Assembly (NCBI GenBank): GCA_013314855.1
Contig: JABUEW010000027.1
Location: 1 to 42,506 of the forward strand
From: Bacillota bacterium
GTDB lineage: Bacteria > Bacillota > Clostridia > Acetivibrionales > DUMC01
Direction of reading: 5' to 3'
Length of the DNA stretch: 42,506 bases
How positions within the stretch are numbered: the first letter of the stretch is position 1; the number at the start of each line of letters is the position of its first letter. The translations under genes and the position numbers were made by a program. The notes beneath the pieces were generated by a model. It saw only the letters and a list, made by a program, of their open reading frames with translations, made no database searches and was not told the DNA's origin. Below, piece after piece: positions 32,347 to 41,097 of this stretch.

Positions 32347-34221
32347 TTACTCTTCATCCCTTTTACTAAATTCAAATTTATATTCCTCCCTTATTCCAGC
32401 CTTCCTCATTATCTTCCACAACTGAAGTTCTTGTCCTTCTTTTTCTAATTCTCTAACTGCCCAGCGCATCCTCCTCAAACGAAAGTCACGATTAGTCTCT
32501 TTAACAGAGTCCAGATATGCCTTTGTCTTTGGCATTTTATCTAAATGCTTTTCAAGCAAGCCCCTTACACCTAATTTACCGCCAATTAGACTAACAGTAA
32601 TTCTTTCAGGCTTTCCATCTGAATTTAGTATCTTATCAACAATCTCTTTTACCTGAGACAATATCACATTATCCCTTTGGTTCCAGTCAACTCTGCTATT
32701 AATAGTATTAGTCGTCTTTTTATCAGGCGAGTTCCGGTTCAACCACTCCCTGTCATTTCTATAAAGCCAAGAAAATAAAGCCTTATCCATTTCCCGTAAT
32801 TGCGTCTTCCCCATCTCTGGGTGCTGCATTCTTAATTCCTTCCACTTCTGTCTGTAATAACTCCTTTCCAAATTCATTGAAGAAGTATTATTACGATTGC
32901 TATCACATTCTTTATCGGACTCACTCCGCTTTTCCCAGTAGGTAGTTAACCCAAGTTTCTTGGTATACTTCTTGACCGTATTAGCGTCTACACCTAATAA
33001 CCTCGCTGTTTCTCTTAAACTCAACTTTTGGTTTACTAATTCTTTAAGTCTCTCCTCCCACACTTGCCCAAATTTTTTTATCCTTCCAAACCTATATCTT
33101 GCATCCTCAGACTCATCTGGTCCACTCCTTGTATAAACAAATCCGCAAGTGCAAGAAAAAGTCCCAACAGGACATTTCAAATCCGTACTGTATGAGACTT
33201 TTAAGTCAGAAACAACTGGTTTTAGGTAGTGGTCTGACGCTGCATTCAGGCAAGGCCATGGTCCATCTCCGAAAGGCTGATATTCCATCTTTTTATAAAA
33301 TAAATCAGGAAGAGAAATACCAAGAAAACGGGACAAAAGCAAATGTCTGATAGGATGAGCAGTCTTGTTTTTCTTCCTTATCATATCCATTAGCCAATTT
33401 GAATTGTTATCGACATCAACCCTGGACTGAACAATTTCTAAAAATTTTTCGCCATAATAATCAATAAACTCTTTTATAAACTCCTTTTGATGCACTTTTC
33501 CGTTTGAAGTTGCAAATCCCATTTCCATCATCTTTGCAAGATACTGCTCTTTATACCATTCTATATCTCTCTTTTCAAAGTCGCTGTTAAGCAAAACCTG
33601 AGCATCCTCTGCGAGCCTAATCAGTTTTTCAAAAACATCATCAGAGTAGTTGATAACAATATCGGGTTCTACACAGTTCTCCTCGCCAGCAGCCCGATAT
33701 TCGTGTTTATTATATCCCCTGATAGGCACCTGGCTGTCATATAAAGGAACATGATGTTTTGGACATATCAGTACTCCAGGAATTTGATGAACCCTATGCC
33801 AGTATAACTCTCCATACCGCAATTTATCTTCTTTAACACAGACAGGGCAGAACTTAAAATATTGGTTTAATGTAATGGAACTGGCCATAATTCCAATTCG
33901 GCTGTATATGCCACCTCCCTTTTCCCCTATCATTGATTTAAAAATCTGTTCTGCACGTTTTGGAGGCAAAAAGGCAGAGTAGAAGGGAAAAAGTGTATGG
34001 CTTTTTATGAGATATTCTTCTGTATATCGGGAATTAAGGGGCATATTATTAACAAGGTTCTGTATATTGGAAGGCAGGTCCATCACTGCTGTTACGGAAG
34101 TTGAACCGAAAAGGTCTTTCATTGTCGCCTTATAACTTGTATTTCCACTTCGCACATGGTACCTTGCAAGGACGCTATATAATACTTCATCCTCATAAGG
34201 CACAGGAAAAAACGTCATCAT
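32347..34221 (-). CDS. tnsD: TnsD/TniQ-family target-site selector
   Basis: A 624-residue TniQ-domain protein. The start FFPVPYEDEVLYSVLARYHV is the TniQ hallmark. Zinc-binding residues are Cys125-x-x-Cys128 (FCPVC) and Cys153-x-x-His156 (CPKH). A second cysteine cluster is CPVGTFSCTCG near 360. A helix-turn-helix, LSLRETARLLGVDANTVKKY, follows near 400. TnsD binds a specific attachment sequence and recruits TnsC and the transposase. Last gene of tnsABCD, 6 bp after tnsC. Two ATG codons are adjacent; either could be the start. Confidence 0.9.
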   Translation of the reverse strand: MMTFFPVPYEDEVLYSVLARYHVRSGNTSYKATMKDLFGSTSVTAVMDLPSNIQNLVNNMPLNSRYTEEYLIKSHTLFPFYSAFLPPKRAEQIFKSMIGEKGGGIYSRIGIMASSITLNQYFKFCPVCVKEDKLRYGELYWHRVHQIPGVLICPKHHVPLYDSQVPIRGYNKHEYRAAGEENCVEPDIVINYSDDVFEKLIRLAEDAQVLLNSDFEKRDIEWYKEQYLAKMMEMGFATSNGKVHQKEFIKEFIDYYGEKFLEIVQSRVDVDNNSNWLMDMIRKKNKTAHPIRHLLLSRFLGISLPDLFYKKMEYQPFGDGPWPCLNAASDHYLKPVVSDLKVSYSTDLKCPVGTFSCTCGFVYTRSGPDESEDARYRFGRIKKFGQVWEERLKELVNQKLSLRETARLLGVDANTVKKYTKKLGLTTYWEKRSESDKECDSNRNNTSSMNLERSYYRQKWKELRMQHPEMGKTQLREMDKALFSWLYRNDREWLNRNSPDKKTTNTINSRVDWNQRDNVILSQVKEIVDKILNSDGKPERITVSLIGGKLGVRGLLEKHLDKMPKTKAYLDSVKETNRDFRLRRMRWAVRELEKEGQELQLWKIMRKAGIREEYKFEFSKRDEE

Positions 34222-34227
34222 TTTGTG

Positions 34228-35883
34228 CTACACCGCCTTGAAAAAATCATTTTCCACTTGCCTGATAAGTCCTTTTTCTTTTAATGATTCATAGGCTGAT
34301 TTTTTATTTCTCCTGCCTTCTTCCACAATAAACCTTATATCATTTTCATCCATCTTCTTTGCTTTACTCTTTTCCTTTCGCTTTGGTTTATCATTGGTTG
34401 ATATCATCTGCACAGCCTTTATTACAATCTCTGAGACTTCAAGTCCTTCTTCACCATCAAGAACCTGCTCTACTGCTTTTTGAGCCTTTTTTGCATCAAT
34501 ATTTAAGTCCAATAATTTTAAAATCGCCTGTTCCTTCCTGTAAAGGTTCACTTCCTTTTCTTTTTCCTTCTGCTGCCTTTGGAGCATCTTCATCCTCATA
34601 TCCCATTCTAATGATTGTTTGCTTTTGTCTACAAATCCCAGAAAATCAATGTCTACAGTACAAATATCCTCATACTTGGCGATTTCTTTAATGTTTCCCG
34701 ATTTTAAGGCTTCCAGCATAGGGCGGACCAATTTCAAATTATCCTTTGCAACCTGCTTAATCAGATTTACAGTAATATCCTCCCTGCCTGAGAGGATTGC
34801 CCGTATTTGGGACATAGCATAAAGTTTTACCGCAATGTCAATGATGCCCTGTGACTCTTCATAAATTACATCGTTTAATTCAGGTGTTAAAGGTACTTCC
34901 TTTTTGGTCCACTGATAGTCCCAAAGTGCATTGATTAGCAGTTCCCAACTTTTATCTTTGCTCAGCCTTTCCCAAATCATATCCCCCTGACCGCTGCCTC
35001 GCCTTGCCTGACGGAATTCCGATTGTAGAACCGATAATGCTTTTGTAGTTCCGATAAGTATGACTGGTACTCCAATGGTATTGACAAGGGTTACAAAAAA
35101 GTTAAGCATCTTTTCATCCCCACCGCTTTTTGACCCATTCAAATGCTGAATCTCGTCTATGACCAATACGCCTAAGGCTGTATTTCTGGCTATCTGGGAT
35201 ATTATAGAGAGCATATTGTCTACGGTTTTCCTCCCTACCCCGAACTTCTTATAATAATCCGTACCCAACAGGTCGTCTACCTTATGGAAAAACTCTATAC
35301 AGAGCCCCTTCAAAGAGCCGTCAAAAGGACAGTCTAATTTCAGCCAAACCAGTTGGTACATGCTAAAATTGATATTCTTATATTGTGAATGAACAATTAT
35401 CTGAGGAAAAAGGGATAATACACGGTTGATAGCCGTTGTCTTGCCCATTCCGCTTACCCCTATCATCGTAAAGCCTGCTGCAGTAGTCCTGAAGGACTCA
35501 TTGCTGCTTAATTCCCATTTCAGGCTTTGTATCGCCTTATATCCATCCTGAAGACTTTCAGCATAGGAAGGTTTAAATGGGTTACGTGCCAGGTATCCCT
35601 GCCTTATAACCCTGCTTATCCTGCTTTCAAGGTCAAGATGAATACCAAGCGGCTGGAAACACTGGAACAACCGCTGAACCATATGGATGCGGTAGTGGCT
35701 TTCCAATTGCCTTTCTTCTGGGTTATAGCGCGGATAAAGTGCAAGTTTCTCCACTACTTCTTCCTGGGAATAAATTGGTGGCAGTGCTTCAATAAACGGG
35801 TTTCCGCAGTATTCAGGTATCAACTGTTCCTTGTATTCTGCAACTACAGCATTAGCGCCATTAGGTATTATCACTTTATTCAT
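34228..35883 (-). CDS. tnsC: TnsC, AAA+ transposition regulator
   Basis: A 551-residue AAA+ ATPase. Walker A is GVSGMGKTTA (142-151) and Walker B is GVLVIDEIQHLN (about 240-251). Sensor regions follow, including GVPVILIGTTKALS. The C-terminal 130 residues are highly charged and coiled-coil-like. TnsC links target selection by TnsD to the TnsAB transposase. Its start overlaps the end of tnsB by 8 bp. Confidence 0.93.
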   Translation of the reverse strand: MNKVIIPNGANAVVAEYKEQLIPEYCGNPFIEALPPIYSQEEVVEKLALYPRYNPEERQLESHYRIHMVQRLFQCFQPLGIHLDLESRISRVIRQGYLARNPFKPSYAESLQDGYKAIQSLKWELSSNESFRTTAAGFTMIGVSGMGKTTAINRVLSLFPQIIVHSQYKNINFSMYQLVWLKLDCPFDGSLKGLCIEFFHKVDDLLGTDYYKKFGVGRKTVDNMLSIISQIARNTALGVLVIDEIQHLNGSKSGGDEKMLNFFVTLVNTIGVPVILIGTTKALSVLQSEFRQARRGSGQGDMIWERLSKDKSWELLINALWDYQWTKKEVPLTPELNDVIYEESQGIIDIAVKLYAMSQIRAILSGREDITVNLIKQVAKDNLKLVRPMLEALKSGNIKEIAKYEDICTVDIDFLGFVDKSKQSLEWDMRMKMLQRQQKEKEKEVNLYRKEQAILKLLDLNIDAKKAQKAVEQVLDGEEGLEVSEIVIKAVQMISTNDKPKRKEKSKAKKMDENDIRFIVEEGRRNKKSAYESLKEKGLIRQVENDFFKAV

Positions 35884-38041
35884 GGATTTTCTTTAAGGCC
35901 TCCTTCTGTTTCCTTATCAAAAGGTCTATTGTGTTATTCTCGTTCAACTGTTCCTTCTGCTTTGTCCTATTAAACGATATAATTTCTGCGTTATTTCCTA
36001 TATCTTTTCTATCCAGTTCAAAGGCTTCCTTTTCTCTATTTATCATTTTCTCTAGCCTTCTATTATTTCTAATGCCTTTTTTACGCTTCGAATCGCTTTC
36101 ATCTGACTTTTCTTCTTTGAAGGATTTCTCTGCTTCTTTTGCTATATTTTCAATCTCAGCAATTAAATCAACCTTAGCCTGAAGTTCCTTATCTTCTGCC
36201 ATCTTTAGATGAAGTTTCTCCTCCTCAAGAAGGTATTGAATTTCCTCAAAATTTTTATCCTTATACCTGTTTTGGTGTTCCAGGAGAAAACATTTCTCAA
36301 AGTCCATACCATTTTGGTCCTTAATATAAATAAAGTTCATATTGCGGGGGTCATAGGATACATCAATTTTCCATGTCCCTTTATTCCTCGCCTTTTCAAA
36401 CCACCTCTCCTTGAGAGTTTTTTGGGAAGCATAATACAAGCCCTTAAATTTTATTCCCTTTGCTGTTACTGTTGCCGTATCCGAAGGCATGAGATTTAGT
36501 TTAACAATATCCTCTGGTACACTCCGCAATCTGCCTGCACGGTTTGCAATTCCCCAGTTCCATATTTCCCGTGGGATGCATTCTACTTCATCAGCAACCA
36601 TCAACTCTTCCCTGTCATAATTTTTAAGGTAATACTGGTTATTTTGGTACAGGGCACATTTGATAATAATCTGTGTAAACTGGTAAATATCCAGTTTGGC
36701 ATCCAGTCTGTAATCCCTGTCGCCTCGTTCCCGAATATCAGGGTTTACAGTACCAGGCAAAAGTGGTTTTACCCTTAAATTGGTTATTCTGAAATGCTGT
36801 TCAATAACCGCTTTCCAATCTGCCCTATACGGAGGAGTATTCTGTACTTTTATATGTAAGGAATTTATGATGTTTTCAACATTCTTACCTTCAAGTTTCC
36901 CTCTGTCCGCCAAAATAGCCTCTGGAAGATGGTGGACTGGCCAGTCCTTTTCTTCAATATCTATTCCATACTCCCTGCAAAAGGCAACTTTATCGGCTGC
37001 AGCATTAGCCAGAGCCATCATGGCTCCTATCCAACTGGGACCCTCTAAACCAACATAAATACCAACAACCATTCGGCTAAAAACATCTATAACCCCATAA
37101 ATCACTGGTCTTCCAATTATCCAGTTCCTGTTAAAGCGGCTTACAAGATAAATGTCTCCTACAGTTGCATCGATTTGATAGATGCTTCCTGGTGCAATGG
37201 CTTCTGAAGTTGAATTTCCCAGAAGAGGCCTGTATTGCTGTTCATATTTTTTGTTGCTCTGTCTGGATGTGATTTGTTTTTTATAGTTCACATTTTTATA
37301 ATACCAATAACGAAATTGTGCATATGTAGGTACATCACCCACAGGTTTTATAACAGGAACTTTTATGCCGTTTTCTATTTTGAATTCATCGCTGAAAAAT
37401 TCTTTCCTCATCAGTTCATATGCAAGTTTAAGAGTATTTTTAGTACCTGTGTGATAGTATTTATTGATAGCGATATTAAATATCTTTTTAATTTCTTCAT
37501 CTACATTGATTCCATCACCCATCAGTTCCACATTTTTCCGTCTTCGGCCACGCTTTTTATCTCCTGCCCGTCTTTCTTTACCTGGACCTCCGCATAAATA
37601 GTAGTCTGGAAGTAAAGCGTTCTTTATTTTCCCTCTCTTCCAGAATCTTTTAAGATAATTTAAAACAGTTTTTTCATGTAGGTTATAAATAGACGAGACT
37701 TTTAAAACTAGTTCTCTCCGTTCTTTCTTATCAAAAATAGCAGGTTCAAGTCTAACAAGTTCTTTAATAAATTCCCATGCTTTATCCCGTATTTGTCTTG
37801 ATTTCTCTGACAATTCTTCTTCATGAACAACCTTAACAAATGGGTCGTTTTCCAATATAAATGCAATTTCCTGCTTTATGCCCTCTTCGATATCAGAAAT
37901 ACTTCTTGGGAAAGGACTTTCATTTAAATATATGTTTATAACGTATGCAAGGTTTTGCTGCCTATTAAGCCACAAAATCCTTTCCACACTTTCTTTACCA
38001 TTATCCTGTACCCACTTAATTAGTGTATTTACTGCAATCAA
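35876..38041 (-). CDS. tnsB: TnsB, DDE transposase
   Basis: A 721-residue protein. N-terminal helix-turn-helix modules (about 90-140, VSSIYNLHEKTVLNYLKRFW) bind the end repeats. The rve/DDE core has the first Asp in YQIDATVGDIYLV (about 277), the second in ILADRGKLEGKN (about 365) and the Glu in VIEQHFRITN (about 400). A mu-type beta-barrel and a charged C-terminal tail (TnsC contact in relatives) follow. It cuts and joins the 3' ends. It starts at TTG overlapping the tnsA stop (TTGA), behind GAGGGTGGGGG. Confidence 0.93.
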   Translation of the reverse strand: MIAVNTLIKWVQDNGKESVERILWLNRQQNLAYVINIYLNESPFPRSISDIEEGIKQEIAFILENDPFVKVVHEEELSEKSRQIRDKAWEFIKELVRLEPAIFDKKERRELVLKVSSIYNLHEKTVLNYLKRFWKRGKIKNALLPDYYLCGGPGKERRAGDKKRGRRRKNVELMGDGINVDEEIKKIFNIAINKYYHTGTKNTLKLAYELMRKEFFSDEFKIENGIKVPVIKPVGDVPTYAQFRYWYYKNVNYKKQITSRQSNKKYEQQYRPLLGNSTSEAIAPGSIYQIDATVGDIYLVSRFNRNWIIGRPVIYGVIDVFSRMVVGIYVGLEGPSWIGAMMALANAAADKVAFCREYGIDIEEKDWPVHHLPEAILADRGKLEGKNVENIINSLHIKVQNTPPYRADWKAVIEQHFRITNLRVKPLLPGTVNPDIRERGDRDYRLDAKLDIYQFTQIIIKCALYQNNQYYLKNYDREELMVADEVECIPREIWNWGIANRAGRLRSVPEDIVKLNLMPSDTATVTAKGIKFKGLYYASQKTLKERWFEKARNKGTWKIDVSYDPRNMNFIYIKDQNGMDFEKCFLLEHQNRYKDKNFEEIQYLLEEEKLHLKMAEDKELQAKVDLIAEIENIAKEAEKSFKEEKSDESDSKRKKGIRNNRRLEKMINREKEAFELDRKDIGNNAEIISFNRTKQKEQLNENNTIDLLIRKQKEALKKIHE

Positions 38042-38883
38042 AGTACCCCCACCCTCTCTGGCAAACTTTGTTGTGCAATTTCTATACTTTGGGTCGAATC
38101 ATTAATGTCTATTTTCTTATTCATGTCCACCATTATTCTTTTAAGGGCAATTAAACGCTTGAATATATACACCCCTGACCCTGTATCCAAGTTAAATAAC
38201 CTGTCAAATTGGATAGCGAAATTTCTAATCGAAGTATTGCTTCCTGCCAATTTTTCAACAAAAGCATTGCAGTAATAGTCTGCTTCTTCATCTGTAAATC
38301 CTCTTTCATCAGTAGGATATAAGGATGAGTGAATCCATTCGATATTCTTTGCTTTAACTACTGGAATCTCTTTTTGTGTTACTATTCCCCAATCAATGTT
38401 TTGGCTCTGCCAGTATCTTCTTTCAATTTCCAGCCTTTCTAGGGCTGTCTTTCGTTCAAGTTCATAATCCGCTTTAAGACTTCTTGCAAGATACGTTATT
38501 TTGCCGTTTGGTTTTTTCAATGTTATTAAAAATGATGTAGATAGAATATAAGGGGTTCCTGTATCTTTATCTTTAAATAAGTCAAAATTTAAACCAGCCT
38601 TATTTTCTATCACTTCTTCACAGTTGAATAAAGGAAAATGTTCCCTGATATCCAATACATCATCTTGCCATTCAAGCAAATAAAAATATCTTGTCTCTGT
38701 ATCCGTGAAAAAGTGATGCGTTCTTTTTGTTTTCCATCCAAATATACGTGTAACCCTTCCTTTAGAAGGGAAGTCCTGGACAGTAAGCCAGGGCTTGTAG
38801 TCTTTTCCTTTTCCCTGCCCCCTGCCCTCCTGTATCCATTTATTTAATTTATTTTTATCCCAACTTATATTTCTTTTAGCCAT
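38038..38883 (-). CDS. tnsA: TnsA, transposon-end endonuclease (possibly impaired)
   Basis: A 281-residue TnsA: N-terminal endonuclease domain to about 165, then a winged-helix domain (IVTQKEIP...). The start is the ATG giving MAKRNISWDK, 8 bp after GGAGGTG; an upstream extension to 39,000 lacks support. By alignment to the E63/D114/K132 triad of Tn7 TnsA, the glutamate is present (LLEWQDD, Glu 71) and the lysine is present (ARSLKADYEL, Lys 137), but the aspartate position reads LSTSFLIT, Ser 117, where DFL is usual. TnsA cleaves the 5' strands; loss would shift Tn7-type elements toward replicative transposition. First gene of the operon. Confidence 0.88.
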   Translation of the reverse strand: MAKRNISWDKNKLNKWIQEGRGQGKGKDYKPWLTVQDFPSKGRVTRIFGWKTKRTHHFFTDTETRYFYLLEWQDDVLDIREHFPLFNCEEVIENKAGLNFDLFKDKDTGTPYILSTSFLITLKKPNGKITYLARSLKADYELERKTALERLEIERRYWQSQNIDWGIVTQKEIPVVKAKNIEWIHSSLYPTDERGFTDEEADYYCNAFVEKLAGSNTSIRNFAIQFDRLFNLDTGSGVYIFKRLIALKRIMVDMNKKIDINDSTQSIEIAQQSLPERVGVL

Positions 38884-38985
38884 GCAAACACCTCCGTAAT
38901 AGGGATTAGAGACTAGGTTTATGGGGGCAAGAATTAGTATAATGGTAATAGTCCTTATCCCTGAACACCTAAATTTCAAAACAAA

Positions 38986-39040
38986 AAATGCCACTGACAA
39001 CAGTTGAACACCTCTAAGGGTGTCTGTGTCAATGGCATTT
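38986..39040 (-). terminator. hairpin inside the right end upstream of tnsA
   Basis: AAATGCCACTGACA (38,986-38,999) pairs with TGTGTCAATGGCATTT (39,025-39,040), and the inner arms AACACC and GGGTGT extend it. On the minus strand a T-run (ATTTTTTG) follows, so it reads as a terminator for transcription coming from outside toward tnsA. Position and layout match the hairpin in element 2. Confidence 0.6.
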
Positions 39041-39100
39041 GAACCATTTATTGTGTGTATAATATTTTATCACAAATTTATTTTGTTTTAAACGTAAAAC
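39041..39100 (-). repeat. candidate right end of the tns-bearing element (R-tns)
   Basis: Three roughly 20-bp units start at 39,041 (GAACCATTTATTGTGTG), 39,061 (AATATTTTATCACAAATTTA) and 39,081 (TTTTGTTTTAAACGTA). On the minus strand the inner unit reads CACAATAAATGGTTCAAATG, close to the Tn7 core ACAATAAAGTC and to the inner unit of element 2, which is likewise followed by a hairpin. No clean TGT terminus is visible; the end may be degenerate near 39,095. Confidence 0.4.
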
Positions 39101-39206
39101 CTTCCTTGAAATGCTATATAGGAAATATGTAAAATTCTATAACTCTATGACTAAGGAGGTATTTTATGAGGCATAGTGTTTTTTGACTATAAAATTGGTA
39201 ATTCTC

Positions 39207-39356
39207 ATGAGCATATTTTTAATACCATTTACTGTAATTGCAGAAAATATAATTATTCGCTTTATTGCAGGTTCTTTATTAGGCATGTCACTTATTATAT
39301 TTCTTTCTTTTACCGCAAAAGTTCAATCGGTCTTTGAGAAAGATAAGGAACATTAA
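39207..39356 (+). CDS. small membrane protein (49 aa)
   Basis: Reads MSIFLIPFTVIAENIIIRFI then AGSLLGMSLIIFLSF and AKVQSVFEKDKEH: two hydrophobic segments with a charged tail. An in-frame TTG lies four codons upstream. The best RBS (AAGGAGG at 39,154) serves a six-codon frame (MRHSVF) that stops before it, so translation may be coupled. A strong terminator follows. Divergent from the tns operon; function unknown. Confidence 0.5.
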   Translation: MSIFLIPFTVIAENIIIRFIAGSLLGMSLIIFLSFTAKVQSVFEKDKEH

Positions 39357-39365
39357 AGTTATGAG

Positions 39366-39407
39366 AAAAAGGTTTTAGTAGGCTTAAAATCTACTAAAAC
39401 CTTTTTG
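39366..39407. terminator. bidirectional terminator
   Basis: AAAAAGGTTTTAGTAG (39,366-39,381) and CTACTAAAACCTTTTT (39,391-39,406) form a perfect 16-bp stem with A and T tracts on both sides. It ends both the small membrane protein gene (plus strand) and the PIN-like gene (minus strand). Confidence 0.85.
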
Positions 39408-39423
39408 CTATAGTCCAGTATAT

Positions 39424-40278
39424 TCAAAAGATTAAATGTATCGTGCTGTCCTTTAACATCTCTAAAAATGCTGCATTATCTATCAATTTGTCTTGTTCCT
39501 CAATTGAATTATCCTGCTTTTTTCTCGTGAATTTTATTCTTCTCGTTTGCCTGTAACTGTCCACAAAGGTATGAATATTTTGCTCATCTATATACCCAAG
39601 CCTTGTCCATTCATAAATCAAAAAGTCATTCGATTTGAAAGTTATGGAAGTATTGCTTCTGTCTTTAAAGCGCTCGTCTTTATAAAGTATTTCTTTAGCC
39701 TTAGAAACAAATTCATATGTATCCCTGTCACTGCTGAAGATAGTTATAATATCAATGCTTCCACTGTAATAATAGGAAAGGATGTAACTTAAAATGGCAA
39801 TTGAAATCTCTCCTGCATTCTTCCTTTGAATTCTGCCGTTTGAAAGTTTTCTTTGGTCTAGTCCCTCTTCATAAAATACACCAAGCCATTCCTCATAAGG
39901 GTCTAAATCCTCTACAGGTCTATTTTTTAAGATGTTTTTCTTGATAAAACTAACAAGCCTGCTCACATTGTAACAGCAGTACAGGAACAGATAGTATAAT
40001 TCTGCTTCTTTGTAATCCACCAATGTTAAATAATCAACTTCATCTATAATTTGGACCTTCGAATAATGTTTTAGATCATTTATGTAACTTTTTCTATTTT
40101 CGCTATCACAAACCTCAGTCCATACCCATTGGGGAATAAGAATCATATCATACTGGCTAAATATCTTTTCAAGGATGACGTTCTTGCGTACCCATGTCAA
40201 AAATTCAACAGAGTTATTATCCAGGATGCAAATTTTGAGAGACTTACCTATGGAAAGGTATTTTTTTAAGTCATTCAT
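39424..40278 (-). CDS. PIN-like domain protein
   Basis: About 284 residues. A PIN-like arrangement of acidic residues is visible: Asp in KICILDNNSVEFL (residue 20), Glu in PQWVWTEVCDS (about 55), Glu in RKNAGEISIAIL (about 165) and Asp in IFSSDRDTYEFV (about 188). The C-terminal 70 residues are basic. PIN domains are metal-dependent RNases. The ATG at 40,278 (5 bp after AAAGGAG) is preferred; the upstream ATG at 40,293 would overlap the peptidase gene. Third gene of an XRE-ImmA-PIN operon. I recognise the fold, not the specific family. Confidence 0.65.
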   Translation of the reverse strand: MNDLKKYLSIGKSLKICILDNNSVEFLTWVRKNVILEKIFSQYDMILIPQWVWTEVCDSENRKSYINDLKHYSKVQIIDEVDYLTLVDYKEAELYYLFLYCCYNVSRLVSFIKKNILKNRPVEDLDPYEEWLGVFYEEGLDQRKLSNGRIQRKNAGEISIAILSYILSYYYSGSIDIITIFSSDRDTYEFVSKAKEILYKDERFKDRSNTSITFKSNDFLIYEWTRLGYIDEQNIHTFVDSYRQTRRIKFTRKKQDNSIEEQDKLIDNAAFLEMLKDSTIHLIF

Positions 40279-40289
40279 GCTTTCTCCTT

Positions 40290-41084
40290 TCATTTGGCAA
40301 ACCCCTCCACTCCTTTTTTAATTTTATTCTTTAGCGTCAATAAAAACTGATAGTTATCTTTATGGTGGGAAACATCTGGGTTCTCCTTCATAACACTTTG
40401 TATTTTCTTCTCCAATCCACCTAAACTTACAACATAGGAGGGTTTTACTAACTCTGAATCTAGTTCTAAATCTATAAATTTTTGCACTAAATCCTCAGGC
40501 TTATTATCGAAATGCTCAAGAATTTTTTCTTTTAAATCTATATCATTATATTTTGTAACGGCTTCTTCAAACAGTTCTATCAGTACTGCCTTATATGGTG
40601 CCTTATATACATCCATGCATTTTATAACTCTATCGATAAAATCCTCATCATCTAATGAATAGTAGTAGTCGTACACATTGCCAAAAATCATTTTTGCAGC
40701 AAAATAATCTGCTCTTCTTTCATTTAAATCCATATCAACGGCAATATTATGGGTCTCATCTCTTAAACTGAGGTCATAGAACAAATGATATATTTCATGC
40801 CATGCAACAAAATATTGATAGACACGGGGCTGGGCTGTATTGATAACTGGTATTTTAATATTTCCCTTTGTAATAATAGCCCCGCCCCAATATTCATCAT
40901 CGATGGGAATCTGGATTAAATGGTTCTCCTTTAGTACCGAAAAAGATAGTTTATCCTGCCCCGTTACTCCCGACTTATTAAACCTGACTGTAAAATCATT
41001 TGTTAATCTTAACATATCATCTTTAATCAGTTTATTCTTTTCAATAACCTGCTCAAGGTTATTACTCGTTATCAATTCCGACAT
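40290..41084 (-). CDS. ImmA/IrrE-family zinc metallopeptidase
   Basis: About 264 residues. The zinc motif HEIYH lies at 96-100 (FVAWHEIYHLFYD), followed by the third-ligand helix NERRADYFAAKMIFG. A C-terminal region rich in charged helices (about 160-264) has no recognised domain. ImmA/IrrE peptidases cleave a partner repressor. The ATG at 41,084 follows AAGAAGGTGCGG, 13 bp after the XRE stop. The adjacent XRE regulator is the natural substrate candidate. Confidence 0.85.
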   Translation of the reverse strand: MSELITSNNLEQVIEKNKLIKDDMLRLTNDFTVRFNKSGVTGQDKLSFSVLKENHLIQIPIDDEYWGGAIITKGNIKIPVINTAQPRVYQYFVAWHEIYHLFYDLSLRDETHNIAVDMDLNERRADYFAAKMIFGNVYDYYYSLDDEDFIDRVIKCMDVYKAPYKAVLIELFEEAVTKYNDIDLKEKILEHFDNKPEDLVQKFIDLELDSELVKPSYVVSLGGLEKKIQSVMKENPDVSHHKDNYQFLLTLKNKIKKGVEGFAK

Positions 41085-41097
41085 AATCCGCACCTTC

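Noticed and set aside
32347-39000. CRISPR-associated transposon (CAST)
   Set aside because: tnsABCD are typical, but no Cascade, Cas12k or CRISPR array is visible, and the TniQ-family protein is a full-length TnsD type, implying fixed-site targeting.
38884-39000. TnsA N-terminal extension to 39,000
   Set aside because: The added peptide (MSVAFFVLKFRCSGI...) has no family support and runs into the hairpin; the ATG at 38,883 has a perfect RBS 8 bp upstream.
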